The notes beneath the pieces were generated by a model. The model was not told the DNA's origin and ran no database searches. It worked only from the letters and a program-made list of their open reading frames with translations. Shown here piece after piece: positions 18,584-25,859 of a stretch of 26,522 bases of DNA; the first letter of the stretch is position 1; the number at the start of each line of letters is the position of its first letter. The translations under genes were made by a program, and so were the position numbers. This stretch comes from Sphingomonadales bacterium. Its GTDB lineage: Bacteria; Pseudomonadota; Alphaproteobacteria; Sphingomonadales; Sphingomonadaceae. The stretch lies in the NCBI GenBank assembly GCA_018971065.1, contig JAGWVC010000054.1:1-26522 (forward strand). The letters run 5' to 3'.

Positions 18584-19768
18584 ATGACCCCCGCCGCACG
18601 CGTCCAGGCCGCGATCGACATTCTTGACGACGTGATCGCTGCGGCGCGGGCCGGCGGCGCCCCGGCCGACCGCCTGATCGGCGACTGGTTCCGCACCCGG
18701 CGGTTTGCCGGCAGTGGCGACCGGCGCGCGGTGCGCGAGTTGGTCTATCGCGCCATCCGCGCCTGTGGCGACGTGCCCGTCAGCGGCCGGGCGGCGATGC
18801 TGCGGCTGGCGCGGGGCGATGCGGCGCTGGCGGGCCTGTTCGACGGTTCGCGCCACGCGCCCGCCGCGCTGACCGATGGCGAGCCGGTGGCCGATGCGGG
18901 CGTGGCGCCGGGCTGGCTGGTGGCGGCGCTGGCGGAATCGGGGGTGGCCGGGGCCGATGCCGCCTCGCTGCTGGATCGCGCACCGCTGGACTTGCGGGTC
19001 AATGCGCTGAAGGCGGATCGGGCCACGCTGGAACTGCCGCTGGACGGCGAGGCGCTGGCCAGCCCGCAAGGGCTGCGCCTGCCGGCGGGGACGGCGGTGG
19101 AAGGCTGGGATGCCTATGCCGATGGCCGGATCGAGGTGCAGGACCTGGGCTCGCAACTGGCGGCGATGGCGCTGCGCGCAGCGCCGGGCGAGACCGTGGT
19201 GGACGTGTGCGCCGGGGCCGGCGGCAAGACGCTGGCGCTGGCCGCCGACATGGCCAACACCGGCCGGCTGGTGGCCTGCGATGCCGATCGCGCGCGGCTG
19301 GCGCGGCTGGCGCCACGGGCCGCGCGGGCCGGGGTGGCGATCGTCGAGGAACGGCTGCTGGACGGCGGGCGCGAACTGGCGGCGCTGGAGGACCTGGCGG
19401 GCAAGGCCGACGCGGTGCTGATCGACGCGCCGTGCTCGGGCACCGGCACCTGGCGGCGCAATCCGGAGGCGCGGTGGCGGCTGACCCCGGCGCGGCTGGC
19501 GCAATTGAATGCCTTGCAGGCGCGGCTGTTCGACATCGGCGCGGCGCTGGTGCGGCCGGGCGGGCGGCTGGTCTGGGTGGTATGTTCGGTGCTGGACGCC
19601 GAGGGGGCCGGGCAGGTCGCGGCGTTTCTGGCGCGGCACCCGCAGCAGTGGACAGTGCAGGACGCGGCTCTGCCGCTGGGCGATGCGCGCGGCGGCGGGG
19701 TGCGGTTCGTGCCGGAACGACACGGCTGCGACGGGTTTTTTGTCGCGAGCCTCTTGCGTGCGTGTTAG
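18584..19768 (+). CDS. rsmB: 16S rRNA cytosine-5 methyltransferase, RsmB/Fmu family
   Basis: SAM-dependent rRNA m5C methyltransferase; 394 aa, somewhat shorter than E. coli RsmB (429). The N-terminal helical domain (about 1-130) is NusB-like and the rest is a Rossmann methyltransferase. SAM motif I is VVDVCAGAGGKT (205-216). The two catalytic cysteines of the m5C family are present: Cys284 in DAPCSGTGTWRRNPE (motif IV) and Cys334 in VVCSVLDAEG (motif VI). The ATG at 18584 matches the family N-terminus; an in-frame extension to 18509 looks unrelated, and neither has a strong ribosome binding site. The target base (C967 in E. coli) is assumed from the family only. Confidence 0.92.
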   Translation: MTPAARVQAAIDILDDVIAAARAGGAPADRLIGDWFRTRRFAGSGDRRAVRELVYRAIRACGDVPVSGRAAMLRLARGDAALAGLFDGSRHAPAALTDGEPVADAGVAPGWLVAALAESGVAGADAASLLDRAPLDLRVNALKADRATLELPLDGEALASPQGLRLPAGTAVEGWDAYADGRIEVQDLGSQLAAMALRAAPGETVVDVCAGAGGKTLALAADMANTGRLVACDADRARLARLAPRAARAGVAIVEERLLDGGRELAALEDLAGKADAVLIDAPCSGTGTWRRNPEARWRLTPARLAQLNALQARLFDIGAALVRPGGRLVWVVCSVLDAEGAGQVAAFLARHPQQWTVQDAALPLGDARGGGVRFVPERHGCDGFFVASLLRAC

Positions 19769-19839
19769 CGACGTACAAGATGCCCGCAACTGAAACTCCG
19801 GATGGGCCAGGTGCCCCGAATACGGCAAGGGAACTGCTG

Positions 19840-20343
19840 ATGCGTTACACGCCTGCCGCGCTTGCGCTGAGCCTGCTGGCCGGTGTCACTTCCAGCGTTG
19901 GCTGGTCGGCACCCACGGCACCGATCGATCCGCGCGCGGCGGCGCTGGAGCGGCAGGGCCAGACCGCGCTGGTGGCCGGCGATGCCAACGGCGCCACCGA
20001 CGCGTTCGAGGCGGCGCTGGCGGTGCAGCCGGGCCATCCGCTGATCGTGCTGGACCTGGCCGAAGCGGCGCGGCGGCAAGGCATGCAGGGCAAGGCGCTG
20101 CGTTATTACCGCGACGTGCTCGACATCGACCCCCAGAACGTCGCCGCACTGGCCGGCGAAGGCGCCGCACTGGCCGAAAAGGGTGCGATGGAAAAGGCCC
20201 GGCGCAACCTGGCGCGACTGGAAGGCATGTGCGGCAGCAACTGCACCGCCACCCGGCTGGTGGCCGAAGCCATCGCGCGCGGCCCGGCGCAGCGGGTGGT
20301 CAGCGCCGAAGAACTGAAGCCGAAGGCCAGTGTCACCAACTGA
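19840..20343 (+). CDS. Exported TPR-repeat protein
   Basis: A 167-aa protein with an N-terminal signal peptide (MRYTPAALALSLLAGVTSSV, likely cut near Ala24), so it should act in the periplasm. Residues about 32-125 form two to three TPR-like helical pairs (QGQTALVAGDANGATDAFEA, ALRYYRDVLDIDPQNVAALA). A CxxxC pair (Cys131, Cys135) follows and could form a disulfide. AAGGGA lies seven bases before the ATG; another ATG at 19780 would push the signal peptide 20 residues inward and is less likely. It follows rsmB by 71 bases. A scaffold role in envelope assembly is plausible but not shown. Confidence 0.88.
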   Translation: MRYTPAALALSLLAGVTSSVGWSAPTAPIDPRAAALERQGQTALVAGDANGATDAFEAALAVQPGHPLIVLDLAEAARRQGMQGKALRYYRDVLDIDPQNVAALAGEGAALAEKGAMEKARRNLARLEGMCGSNCTATRLVAEAIARGPAQRVVSAEELKPKASVTN

Positions 20344-20355
20344 GGGCGTTTCGAA

Positions 20356-20460
20356 CTAGAGCATGATGACATTGGATTGACCCATGCCATCATGCTCTAG
20401 ATATTGTTATCGTGCGATTTATTGACAAAAACCGGTTCCCACTTTTTGTCATCGCACTCT
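20356..20460. repeat. Alphaproteobacterial palindromic repeat, copy 2
   Basis: Same architecture as copy 1 at 131-223. A perfect 13-bp inverted repeat (CTAGAGCATGATG at 20356-20368, complement at 20388-20400, 19-base spacer) is followed by a second hairpin in which GACAAAAA (20424-20431) pairs with 20443-20450 and the flanking GTGCGAT (20412-20418) with 20451-20457. The core at 20427-20447 matches copy 1 at 20 of 21 positions. It sits between the convergent TPR and MFS genes and supplies the end of the MFS gene, whose TAG stop begins at its last bases. It may act as a bidirectional terminator. Confidence 0.88.
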
Positions 20461-21652
20461 AACGCTTGTCCAGCTTCAGCACGTTGCCGGCCAGCCCCAG
20501 CAGCACCAGCGCGCAAAAGCCGGCAACCGACAGGAAGATGCCCTTGATGCCCAGCGCGGTCTGCAACGGCTGGCTGATGCCCAGCAGCGCGGCCACCGCG
20601 CTGATCGCGTGGCCCAGGCCCAGCGCGGCGCCGTGGTGGCGCTCATCCACCAGCGCGATCACCGAGGCGGACAGGTTGGCGACCAGCCACCCCATCGACA
20701 GCCCGGTCAGCACCAGCGAGGCACCCGCAACCCGCCAGTCGGTGGCGAGGCCCTGGATGGCGAGCCCCGCCGTTGTCGAGCAGAAGCAGATGATGAAGAT
20801 CGTGCGCAGCGACCAGCGGCGGCTGGCCCGGCCGAACAGCAGTGTGGCGATGCCGGCAACCAGCGCCTGCCCCATCAGCAGCAGCGCGATCGTGCGTACG
20901 TCCCTGACGCCCAGTTCGGTGAAATAGAACGAGTAGAAGATGCCGGCGAGGTTGAGCGCCAGGCCGATCGCCAGCGCGATGGCGATGATCGCCGCCGGCA
21001 ATCGCAAGCGCGGGATCGGTGCGGCATTCCCGGCGGCGGCCCGTGCCGCCTGCGCCGGGGCCCGCAGCGGGCGCAGCAGCGCCAGCAGCGGCATCGGGGT
21101 GAGCGCGAGGAACACCAGGAACGCGTGACGCCAGCCGCCATGCGCAAGCGCGCCCGCCACCGGCAGGGTCAGCACCGAGACGGTCAGCGTCAGAAACGCC
21201 AGCGTGCCGATCACGCCCGCGCGGCGCCCCTCGCCATAGTAGTGACCGACCATCGCCATGCCGATGGTGGCGAGCGCGCCGCCGCTGGCGCCGGTGACGA
21301 AGCGCGAGACGACGATTTCCATCAGGCTGTCGAGGAATGCCGGCGCCATTGCCGACGCAATGAACACCACGCCGAACACCGCGATCAGCGGACGGCGGTC
21401 ATAACGATCGGCCAGCCACCCGGCGAGCGGCGCCCCGACGATCAGGGCAGGGGCAACGATGCCGGTGATCAGCTTGACGAGGTAGATGCTCATTCCCGGA
21501 TGAACGAGATCGGCCGCCATGCTGGCCAGCAGCGGGGCGGTGACGGTGAGCGCCATCGCGCCGGGGAACTGGGTGAGCGCGATCAGCACGAACAGGCTGG
21601 CGGGAACCGCCGCGCGCCCGTCGTGTCCCGCCGCTGTGGCGCCGGTTTGCAT
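20459..21652 (-). CDS. Major facilitator superfamily transporter
   Basis: A 397-aa inner-membrane protein with about 12 hydrophobic helices. The loop between helices 2 and 3 carries GWLADRYDRRPL (MFS motif A). RFVTGASGGALATIGMAM fits helix 4. A central cytoplasmic loop (about 190-210, rich in Ala and Arg) splits two halves of six helices. The overall look is of a drug-efflux-type (DHA1) exporter; the substrate is unknown. The ATG at 21652 is chosen because GGGGGAG lies six bases upstream; the longer open frame adds 25 polar residues. It lies 75 bases downstream of rppH on the same strand and its 3' end is inside the palindromic repeat. Confidence 0.9.
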   Translation of the reverse strand: MQTGATAAGHDGRAAVPASLFVLIALTQFPGAMALTVTAPLLASMAADLVHPGMSIYLVKLITGIVAPALIVGAPLAGWLADRYDRRPLIAVFGVVFIASAMAPAFLDSLMEIVVSRFVTGASGGALATIGMAMVGHYYGEGRRAGVIGTLAFLTLTVSVLTLPVAGALAHGGWRHAFLVFLALTPMPLLALLRPLRAPAQAARAAAGNAAPIPRLRLPAAIIAIALAIGLALNLAGIFYSFYFTELGVRDVRTIALLLMGQALVAGIATLLFGRASRRWSLRTIFIICFCSTTAGLAIQGLATDWRVAGASLVLTGLSMGWLVANLSASVIALVDERHHGAALGLGHAISAVAALLGISQPLQTALGIKGIFLSVAGFCALVLLGLAGNVLKLDKR

Positions 21653-21727
21653 CGCAATCTCCCCCGCTTGTCCTTGTCGGGCGGGATGAGAGCGGCTGTC
21701 GGGCCAAATGTAAAGCCCGCGTGGCAA

Positions 21728-22210
21728 TCAGATCAGCGGGCGGAACTCGGCCAGCACGGCTTCGTAGACCGCGCGCTTGAACGGCACGATCAGTTCGGGA
21801 AGCAGGTCGGGCGCGATCCACTTCCACGCCTCGAACTCGGCCGGGTCGTGCGCGTCGAGGCGGACGTCGGCGTCCTCGCCCAGGAAGCGCGCCAGCAGCC
21901 AGGTCTGGCGCTGGCCGCGATACCGGCCCTTCCAGATCTTGCCTAGCAGTTCGGGCGGCAGATCATAAAGCAGGTCTTCGCCGGTGCGGCCGACCAGCTC
22001 GACATGGTGGGGCAGGACGCCGGTTTCCTCAGCCAGTTCGCGCAAGGCGGCGGTGTCGATATCCTCACCCGGGTCGATTCCGCCCTGCGGCATCTGCCAG
22101 AAATCGCCCTCCTTCGTGTCGATGCGGCGGCCGACGAAGGCAAGCCCGTCGCGGTTGACGAGCATGACGCCGACGCAAGGGCGATAGGGAAGGCTGGTGT
22201 AATCCGCCAT
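21728..22210 (-). CDS. rppH: RNA pyrophosphohydrolase (Nudix)
   Basis: Removes pyrophosphate from the 5' end of mRNAs, or hydrolyses dinucleoside polyphosphates, to start RNA decay; 160 aa, typical length. The complete Nudix box is at 43-65 (GGIDPGEDIDTAALRELAEE then TG), matching GX5EX7REUXEEXGU. The N-terminal YRPCVGVMLVNRDG and the WQMPQGGID context are characteristic of RppH/IalA proteins. The start ATG at 22210 matches the family. It is divergent from korA, with a 213-base shared upstream region, and may be co-transcribed with the downstream MFS gene. Confidence 0.95.
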   Translation of the reverse strand: MADYTSLPYRPCVGVMLVNRDGLAFVGRRIDTKEGDFWQMPQGGIDPGEDIDTAALRELAEETGVLPHHVELVGRTGEDLLYDLPPELLGKIWKGRYRGQRQTWLLARFLGEDADVRLDAHDPAEFEAWKWIAPDLLPELIVPFKRAVYEAVLAEFRPLI

Positions 22211-22423
22211 GTGATGCGAAACTCCGGCGATTTTGTGAAAAATTGTTCGAAATGGGGAATATTGCGGTTTGCCGCTTGACTAGCGCGGCGTACCGGCGTT
22301 TGGCACAGCGCTTGTTTGCGGTCTGACAGTTTTGCTGGCTTGTCCCAGCGCGCGCAATTCCGCAAGCGGCTATGCACGACAAGGCGCAGGATCGCGGCAG
22401 CGGACGCGCCACACAGGTTCAGG
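22211..22423. promoter_or_regulatory. Divergent promoter region between rppH and korA
   Basis: A 213-base region that must hold promoters for both genes. A TTGACT (22276-22281, plus strand) is a possible -35 for korA, but no matching -10 follows at 16-18 bases. TTGGCACAGCGCTTGTT at about 22300 resembles a sigma-54 site but lacks the invariant GC at -12. No assignment is secure. Confidence 0.4.
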
Positions 22424-24307
22424 ATGGCAACGATAATGGCCGATGCATTGATGGCGGAACGGGAAGCCGGGCAGGATGCGCCCGAAGCCGTTGTGGTTCG
22501 TTTCGCGGGCGATTCGGGCGACGGCATGCAGTTGACCGGCGGGCAGTTCACGCTGTCCACCGCGCTGGCCGGCAACGATCTGGCGACTTTCCCCGATTTC
22601 CCCGCCGAAATCCGCGCGCCGCTGGGCACGCTGTTCGGGGTTTCCGCGTTCCAGATCAACTTCGGCTCGACCGAGATCACCACCGCCGGCGACCAGCCCG
22701 ACGTGCTGGTGGCGATGAACCCGGCGGGGCTGAAGACCAACGTCGGCGCGCTGAAGCCGGGTGGGCTGATCATTGCCGATTCGGGTGAGTTCACCAAGCG
22801 CAACCTGGAAAAGGCCAAGTACGACACCAACCCGCTGGAGGATGGCAGCCTGGCCAAGTGGCAGTTGCTGGCGTTCGACATCAGCGCGCTGACGGTCGAG
22901 GCGGTGAAGCCGATCGGCCTGGGCAACAAGGACGCGCTGCGCTGCAAGAACATGTGGACGCTGGGCCTGTCGCTGTGGATGTTCGACCGCGATCGCCAGC
23001 CGCTGATCGACTGGCTGAACGAGAAGTTTGCCAAGAAACCCGAGCTGGCCGCCGCCAACATCGCCGCGCTGAACGCCGGCCATGCCTATGGCGAGACGGC
23101 GGAAATCGGCGGGCAGATCCGCCAGCAGCACATCGCCCCGGTGCCCAGCGAGCCGGGCCTGTACCGCACGGTGACGGGCGCAGAAGCGGTCAGCCTGGGC
23201 CTTGTCGCAGGCGCGCAACTGGCCGAACTGCCGATGTTCTTCGGCGGCTATCCGATCACCCCCGCTTCGGCGATCCTGCACAACCTGGCGAAGCTGAAGG
23301 AATTCGGCGTCACCACCTTCCAGGCCGAGGACGAGATCGCGGCGATCTGCTCGGCCATCGGCGCGTCCTATGCCGGGCAACTGGGCGTCACCTCGTCGTC
23401 CGGCCCCGGCATCGCGCTGAAGGGTGAGGCGATCGGCCTCGGCATCATGACCGAGCTGCCGCTGGTGATCGTCAATTCGCAGCGCGGCGGCCCTTCGACC
23501 GGGCTGCCCACCAAGACCGAGCAGTCCGACCTCTATCAGGCGGTCTATGGCCGCAACGGCGACGCGCCGATGCCGGTGATCGCCGCGCGCAGCCCCGCCG
23601 ACTGTTTCGACGCCGCGATCGAGGCCTGCCGCATCGCCGTGCAGTACATGACCCCGGTGATGCTGCTGACCGACGGCTACATCGGCAACGCCAGCGAGCC
23701 GTGGAAGGTGCCCGATCCGGCCAGCTACACGCCGTTCCCGGCGCAGTTCCTCGAAACCGCCAACGGCGCCGATGGTGAGGTGCTGCCGTACAAGCGCGAC
23801 GCGAACGGCGTGCGCCCGTGGATCAAGCCCGGCACCCCCGGGCTGATGCACCGTATCGGCGGCATCGAGAAGGCCGAGGATAGCGGCAACCTCGATTACT
23901 CGCCCGCCGTCCACCAGCTCCAGACCGACGCGCGCAAGGACAAGGTCGATGGCATTGCCCGCGGCATTCCGGCGCAGGAAGTCGAACAGGGTGAAGCCGG
24001 CGGCAAGCTGGCCGTGGTCGGCTGGGGCAGCACCTATGGCCCGATCCGCCAGGCGGTGCGCCGCGCGCGCGCCAAGGGGCAGGATGTCAGCCATATCCAC
24101 GTCCGCCATGTCTGGCCGCTGCCCGCCAACCTGGGCGAGCTGCTGCACAGCTATGACCGCGTGCTGGTGCCCGAGATGAACACCGGCCAGTTCAAGACCG
24201 TGCTGCGCGACCAGTTCCTGGTGGACGCGAAGCCGCTGAACAAGGTTTCGGGCCAGCCCTTCACCATCGCCGAGATCGAGGCCGCGATCGACGGCATTCT
24301 GGCGTAA
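22424..24307 (+). CDS. korA: 2-oxoglutarate:ferredoxin oxidoreductase, fused gamma-alpha subunit
   Basis: Large subunit of a CoA-acylating 2-oxoacid:ferredoxin oxidoreductase, 627 aa. The gamma-type domain comes first (about 22-200, VVVRFAGDSGDGMQLTGGQF), then the pyrimidine-binding alpha domain (about 245-627) with GGYPITPAS near residue 276, FQAEDEIAAICSAIGASYAG and TSSSGPGIALKGE. This gamma-alpha fusion plus a separate beta subunit is the two-subunit KorAB form of aerobic and microaerobic bacteria. The substrate is 2-oxoglutarate by family resemblance, and other 2-oxoacids are possible. The ATG at 22424 is chosen; an ATG four codons later (22436) is equally possible since AGGATGG lies between them. 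It is followed 11 bases later by korB. Confidence 0.94.
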   Translation: MATIMADALMAEREAGQDAPEAVVVRFAGDSGDGMQLTGGQFTLSTALAGNDLATFPDFPAEIRAPLGTLFGVSAFQINFGSTEITTAGDQPDVLVAMNPAGLKTNVGALKPGGLIIADSGEFTKRNLEKAKYDTNPLEDGSLAKWQLLAFDISALTVEAVKPIGLGNKDALRCKNMWTLGLSLWMFDRDRQPLIDWLNEKFAKKPELAAANIAALNAGHAYGETAEIGGQIRQQHIAPVPSEPGLYRTVTGAEAVSLGLVAGAQLAELPMFFGGYPITPASAILHNLAKLKEFGVTTFQAEDEIAAICSAIGASYAGQLGVTSSSGPGIALKGEAIGLGIMTELPLVIVNSQRGGPSTGLPTKTEQSDLYQAVYGRNGDAPMPVIAARSPADCFDAAIEACRIAVQYMTPVMLLTDGYIGNASEPWKVPDPASYTPFPAQFLETANGADGEVLPYKRDANGVRPWIKPGTPGLMHRIGGIEKAEDSGNLDYSPAVHQLQTDARKDKVDGIARGIPAQEVEQGEAGGKLAVVGWGSTYGPIRQAVRRARAKGQDVSHIHVRHVWPLPANLGELLHSYDRVLVPEMNTGQFKTVLRDQFLVDAKPLNKVSGQPFTIAEIEAAIDGILA

Positions 24308-24318
24308 GGAGCAAGACG

Positions 24319-25332
24319 ATGAACGACATGACTCCTCTCGCCAAGCTGACCATCAAGGACTGGGAATCCGATCAGGAAGTGCGCTGGTGCCCGGGCTGCG
24401 GCGACTATGCGATCCTGAAGGCGGTGCAGCGCACCATGGTCGATCTGGGCAGCGACCCGGCCAAGACCGTGTTCGTCAGCGGCATCGGCTGTTCGTCGCG
24501 CTTCCCTTACTACATGGCCAGCTACGGCTTCCACACCATCCACGGCCGCGCCCCGGCGTTCGCCACCGGCATCAAGCTGGCGAACCCCGAGCTGGACGTG
24601 TGGCTGGTGACCGGCGACGGTGACGGCATGTCGATCGGCGGCAACCACACCATGCACGTGCTGCGCCGCAACCTGAACACGCAGATCCTGCTGTTCAACA
24701 ACGAGATCTATGGCCTGACCAAGGGGCAGTATTCGCCCACCAGCCGCGTCGGCACCACCAGCCCGACCACGCCGCTTGGTTCGGTGGACCGCCCTGCCCG
24801 GCCTTGCGCGTTCGCGCTGGGCGCGGGGGCGCGGTTCGTGGCGCGCGGGTTCGACGTTTCCAAGCACCTGCCCGAAGTGCTGAAGGCCGCCCATGCCCAC
24901 CAGGGCGCGGCGTTCGTGGAAATCTTCCAGAACTGCATCGTCTACAACAAGGACGTGTTCGACGACTTCGCCGCGCCGAAGGGTGCCGAGGCGCAGCAGT
25001 TGTGGCTGAAGAGCGGCGAGCCGATGCTGTTCGACAAGAACACCAAGGGCATCGCGCTGGACGCCGACAAGCTGCAACTGAAGGTTGTCGATGTCATTGA
25101 CGGCGACTGGCAGGCGGCGGGCGTGATCGTCCACGACGTTACCAACCGCTCGGTCGCGCACATGCTCGTGGAACTGACCTTCGGCCCGTTCCCGATGGCG
25201 CTGGGCGTGATCTACGACGACCCCGCGCCCAGTTACGAAACCTCGGTGGTTGAACAGGATGCGCGCGCGCGCGCCGGCAAGGCCGCCGACCTCGGCATGC
25301 TGCTGGCCAAAGGGCAAACCTGGACCGTCTAA
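24319..25332 (+). CDS. korB: 2-oxoglutarate:ferredoxin oxidoreductase, beta subunit
   Basis: Thiamine-diphosphate-binding subunit, 337 aa. The [4Fe-4S] ligands are Cys24 and Cys27 (WCPGCGDY), Cys58 (GIGCSSR) and Cys206 (FQNCIVYN). The TPP/Mg motif is GDGDGMSIGGNH (99-110) with NNEIYGLTKGQ (127-137). There is no separate ferredoxin-like delta domain, so electrons leave through this single cluster to a ferredoxin encoded elsewhere. The ribosome binding site AAGGAG overlaps the korA stop codon and lies seven bases before the ATG, giving tight coupling. It ends the conserved chromosomal segment; an AT-rich stretch follows at once. Confidence 0.96.
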   Translation: MNDMTPLAKLTIKDWESDQEVRWCPGCGDYAILKAVQRTMVDLGSDPAKTVFVSGIGCSSRFPYYMASYGFHTIHGRAPAFATGIKLANPELDVWLVTGDGDGMSIGGNHTMHVLRRNLNTQILLFNNEIYGLTKGQYSPTSRVGTTSPTTPLGSVDRPARPCAFALGAGARFVARGFDVSKHLPEVLKAAHAHQGAAFVEIFQNCIVYNKDVFDDFAAPKGAEAQQLWLKSGEPMLFDKNTKGIALDADKLQLKVVDVIDGDWQAAGVIVHDVTNRSVAHMLVELTFGPFPMALGVIYDDPAPSYETSVVEQDARARAGKAADLGMLLAKGQTWTV

Positions 25333-25690
25333 GGCTGAAACGGAATGGGCCTCGAAAGTAGAAATTGAGACGAAATGGGGCGGTGCAGGATTTTGTACAA
25401 TTTTCATCTAATAGAAAAATATCATTATTGCGGAATTTTGCCCTGACTATGAGCTGTTTGATCGAAGGATGAAGCCCGACAATACAATAGCCTATGCGTC
25501 AAGTCTTCGTGACGAGGCGGTATTAGTCACTGAAACTGGCGAAACGAAGCTTGATCTAGGCGATGTCGTGGATGAGACTCCTGCGGTTGGATCAGAAACG
25601 ACGGGGGAGGTTTTGGCGGGTTCAATTTGAGGTGCGACATTCTCGCTTGCCTCAGCCCGGCATCATGTTCTCGTTTTGATCCAATGTTCT
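25333..25690. other. Gene-poor stretch between korB and the IS end
   Basis: About 360 bases without a gene I can support. GC falls abruptly: 25391-25440 is 22% GC by direct count, against clearly high GC in the rest of the window. A plus-strand open frame of 53 codons (25469-25630, ATG start, TGA stop) encodes an acidic peptide with no recognised family and no proper ribosome binding site. I saw no terminator hairpin after korB. The composition suggests a remnant of foreign or mobile DNA. Confidence 0.6.
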
Positions 25691-25696
25691 TGCTAG

Positions 25697-25735
25697 TTAG
25701 AGAAGACACTATTTCTGCCATTTAGAGATGACACT
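25697..25735. repeat. Two tandem 14-base end repeats of the IS
   Basis: TTAGAGAAGACACT (25697-25710) and TTAGAGATGACACT (25722-25735) match at 13 of 14 positions, with starts 25 bases apart. Such tandem sites at an element's end are typical transposase binding sites. Confidence 0.65.
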
Positions 25736-25743
25736 GGGTTGAT

Positions 25744-25805
25744 ACAGTAGGGTCTGTGCGTAGCCTATCAACCTTGTCAACCTTGCGCAGCACAGACCCT
25801 ACTGT
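25744..25805. terminator. 16-bp inverted repeat after the transposase gene
   Basis: ACAGTAGGGTCTGTGC (25744-25759) is perfectly complementary to 25790-25805, with a 30-base loop that contains the direct repeat TCAACCTTG twice. It starts 54 bases past the transposase stop codon. It could terminate or insulate transposase transcription, or be part of the end structure. No T tract follows. Confidence 0.5.
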
Positions 25806-25859
25806 TGCGCCGACCTGCCATTGGCAACCATGGACCCGCTGCTTCTGCAGCGGGCTCCC

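Noticed and set aside
22300..22316. Sigma-54-like site TTGGCACAGCGCTTGTT upstream of korA
   Set aside because: The invariant GC of the -12 element is GT, and korAB genes are not usual sigma-54 targets.
22370..25407. Minus-strand frames of 592 and 418 aa opposite korA and korB
   Set aside because: Shadows of korA/korB; the plus-strand proteins have all family motifs.
25469..25630. 53-codon plus-strand frame with an acidic product
   Set aside because: No ribosome binding site at a usable distance and no recognised family; short enough to arise by chance.
25527..25721. 64-aa minus-strand frame running into the IS end
   Set aside because: It overlaps the tandem end repeats and has no recognised similarity; probably an accidental frame.
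25744..25805. The 16-bp inverted repeat as the IS terminal inverted repeat pair or as a CRISPR-like unit
   Set aside because: Both arms lie inside the element near one end with a 30-base loop, so they cannot be the two outer termini; only one repeat pair exists, so it is not an array.
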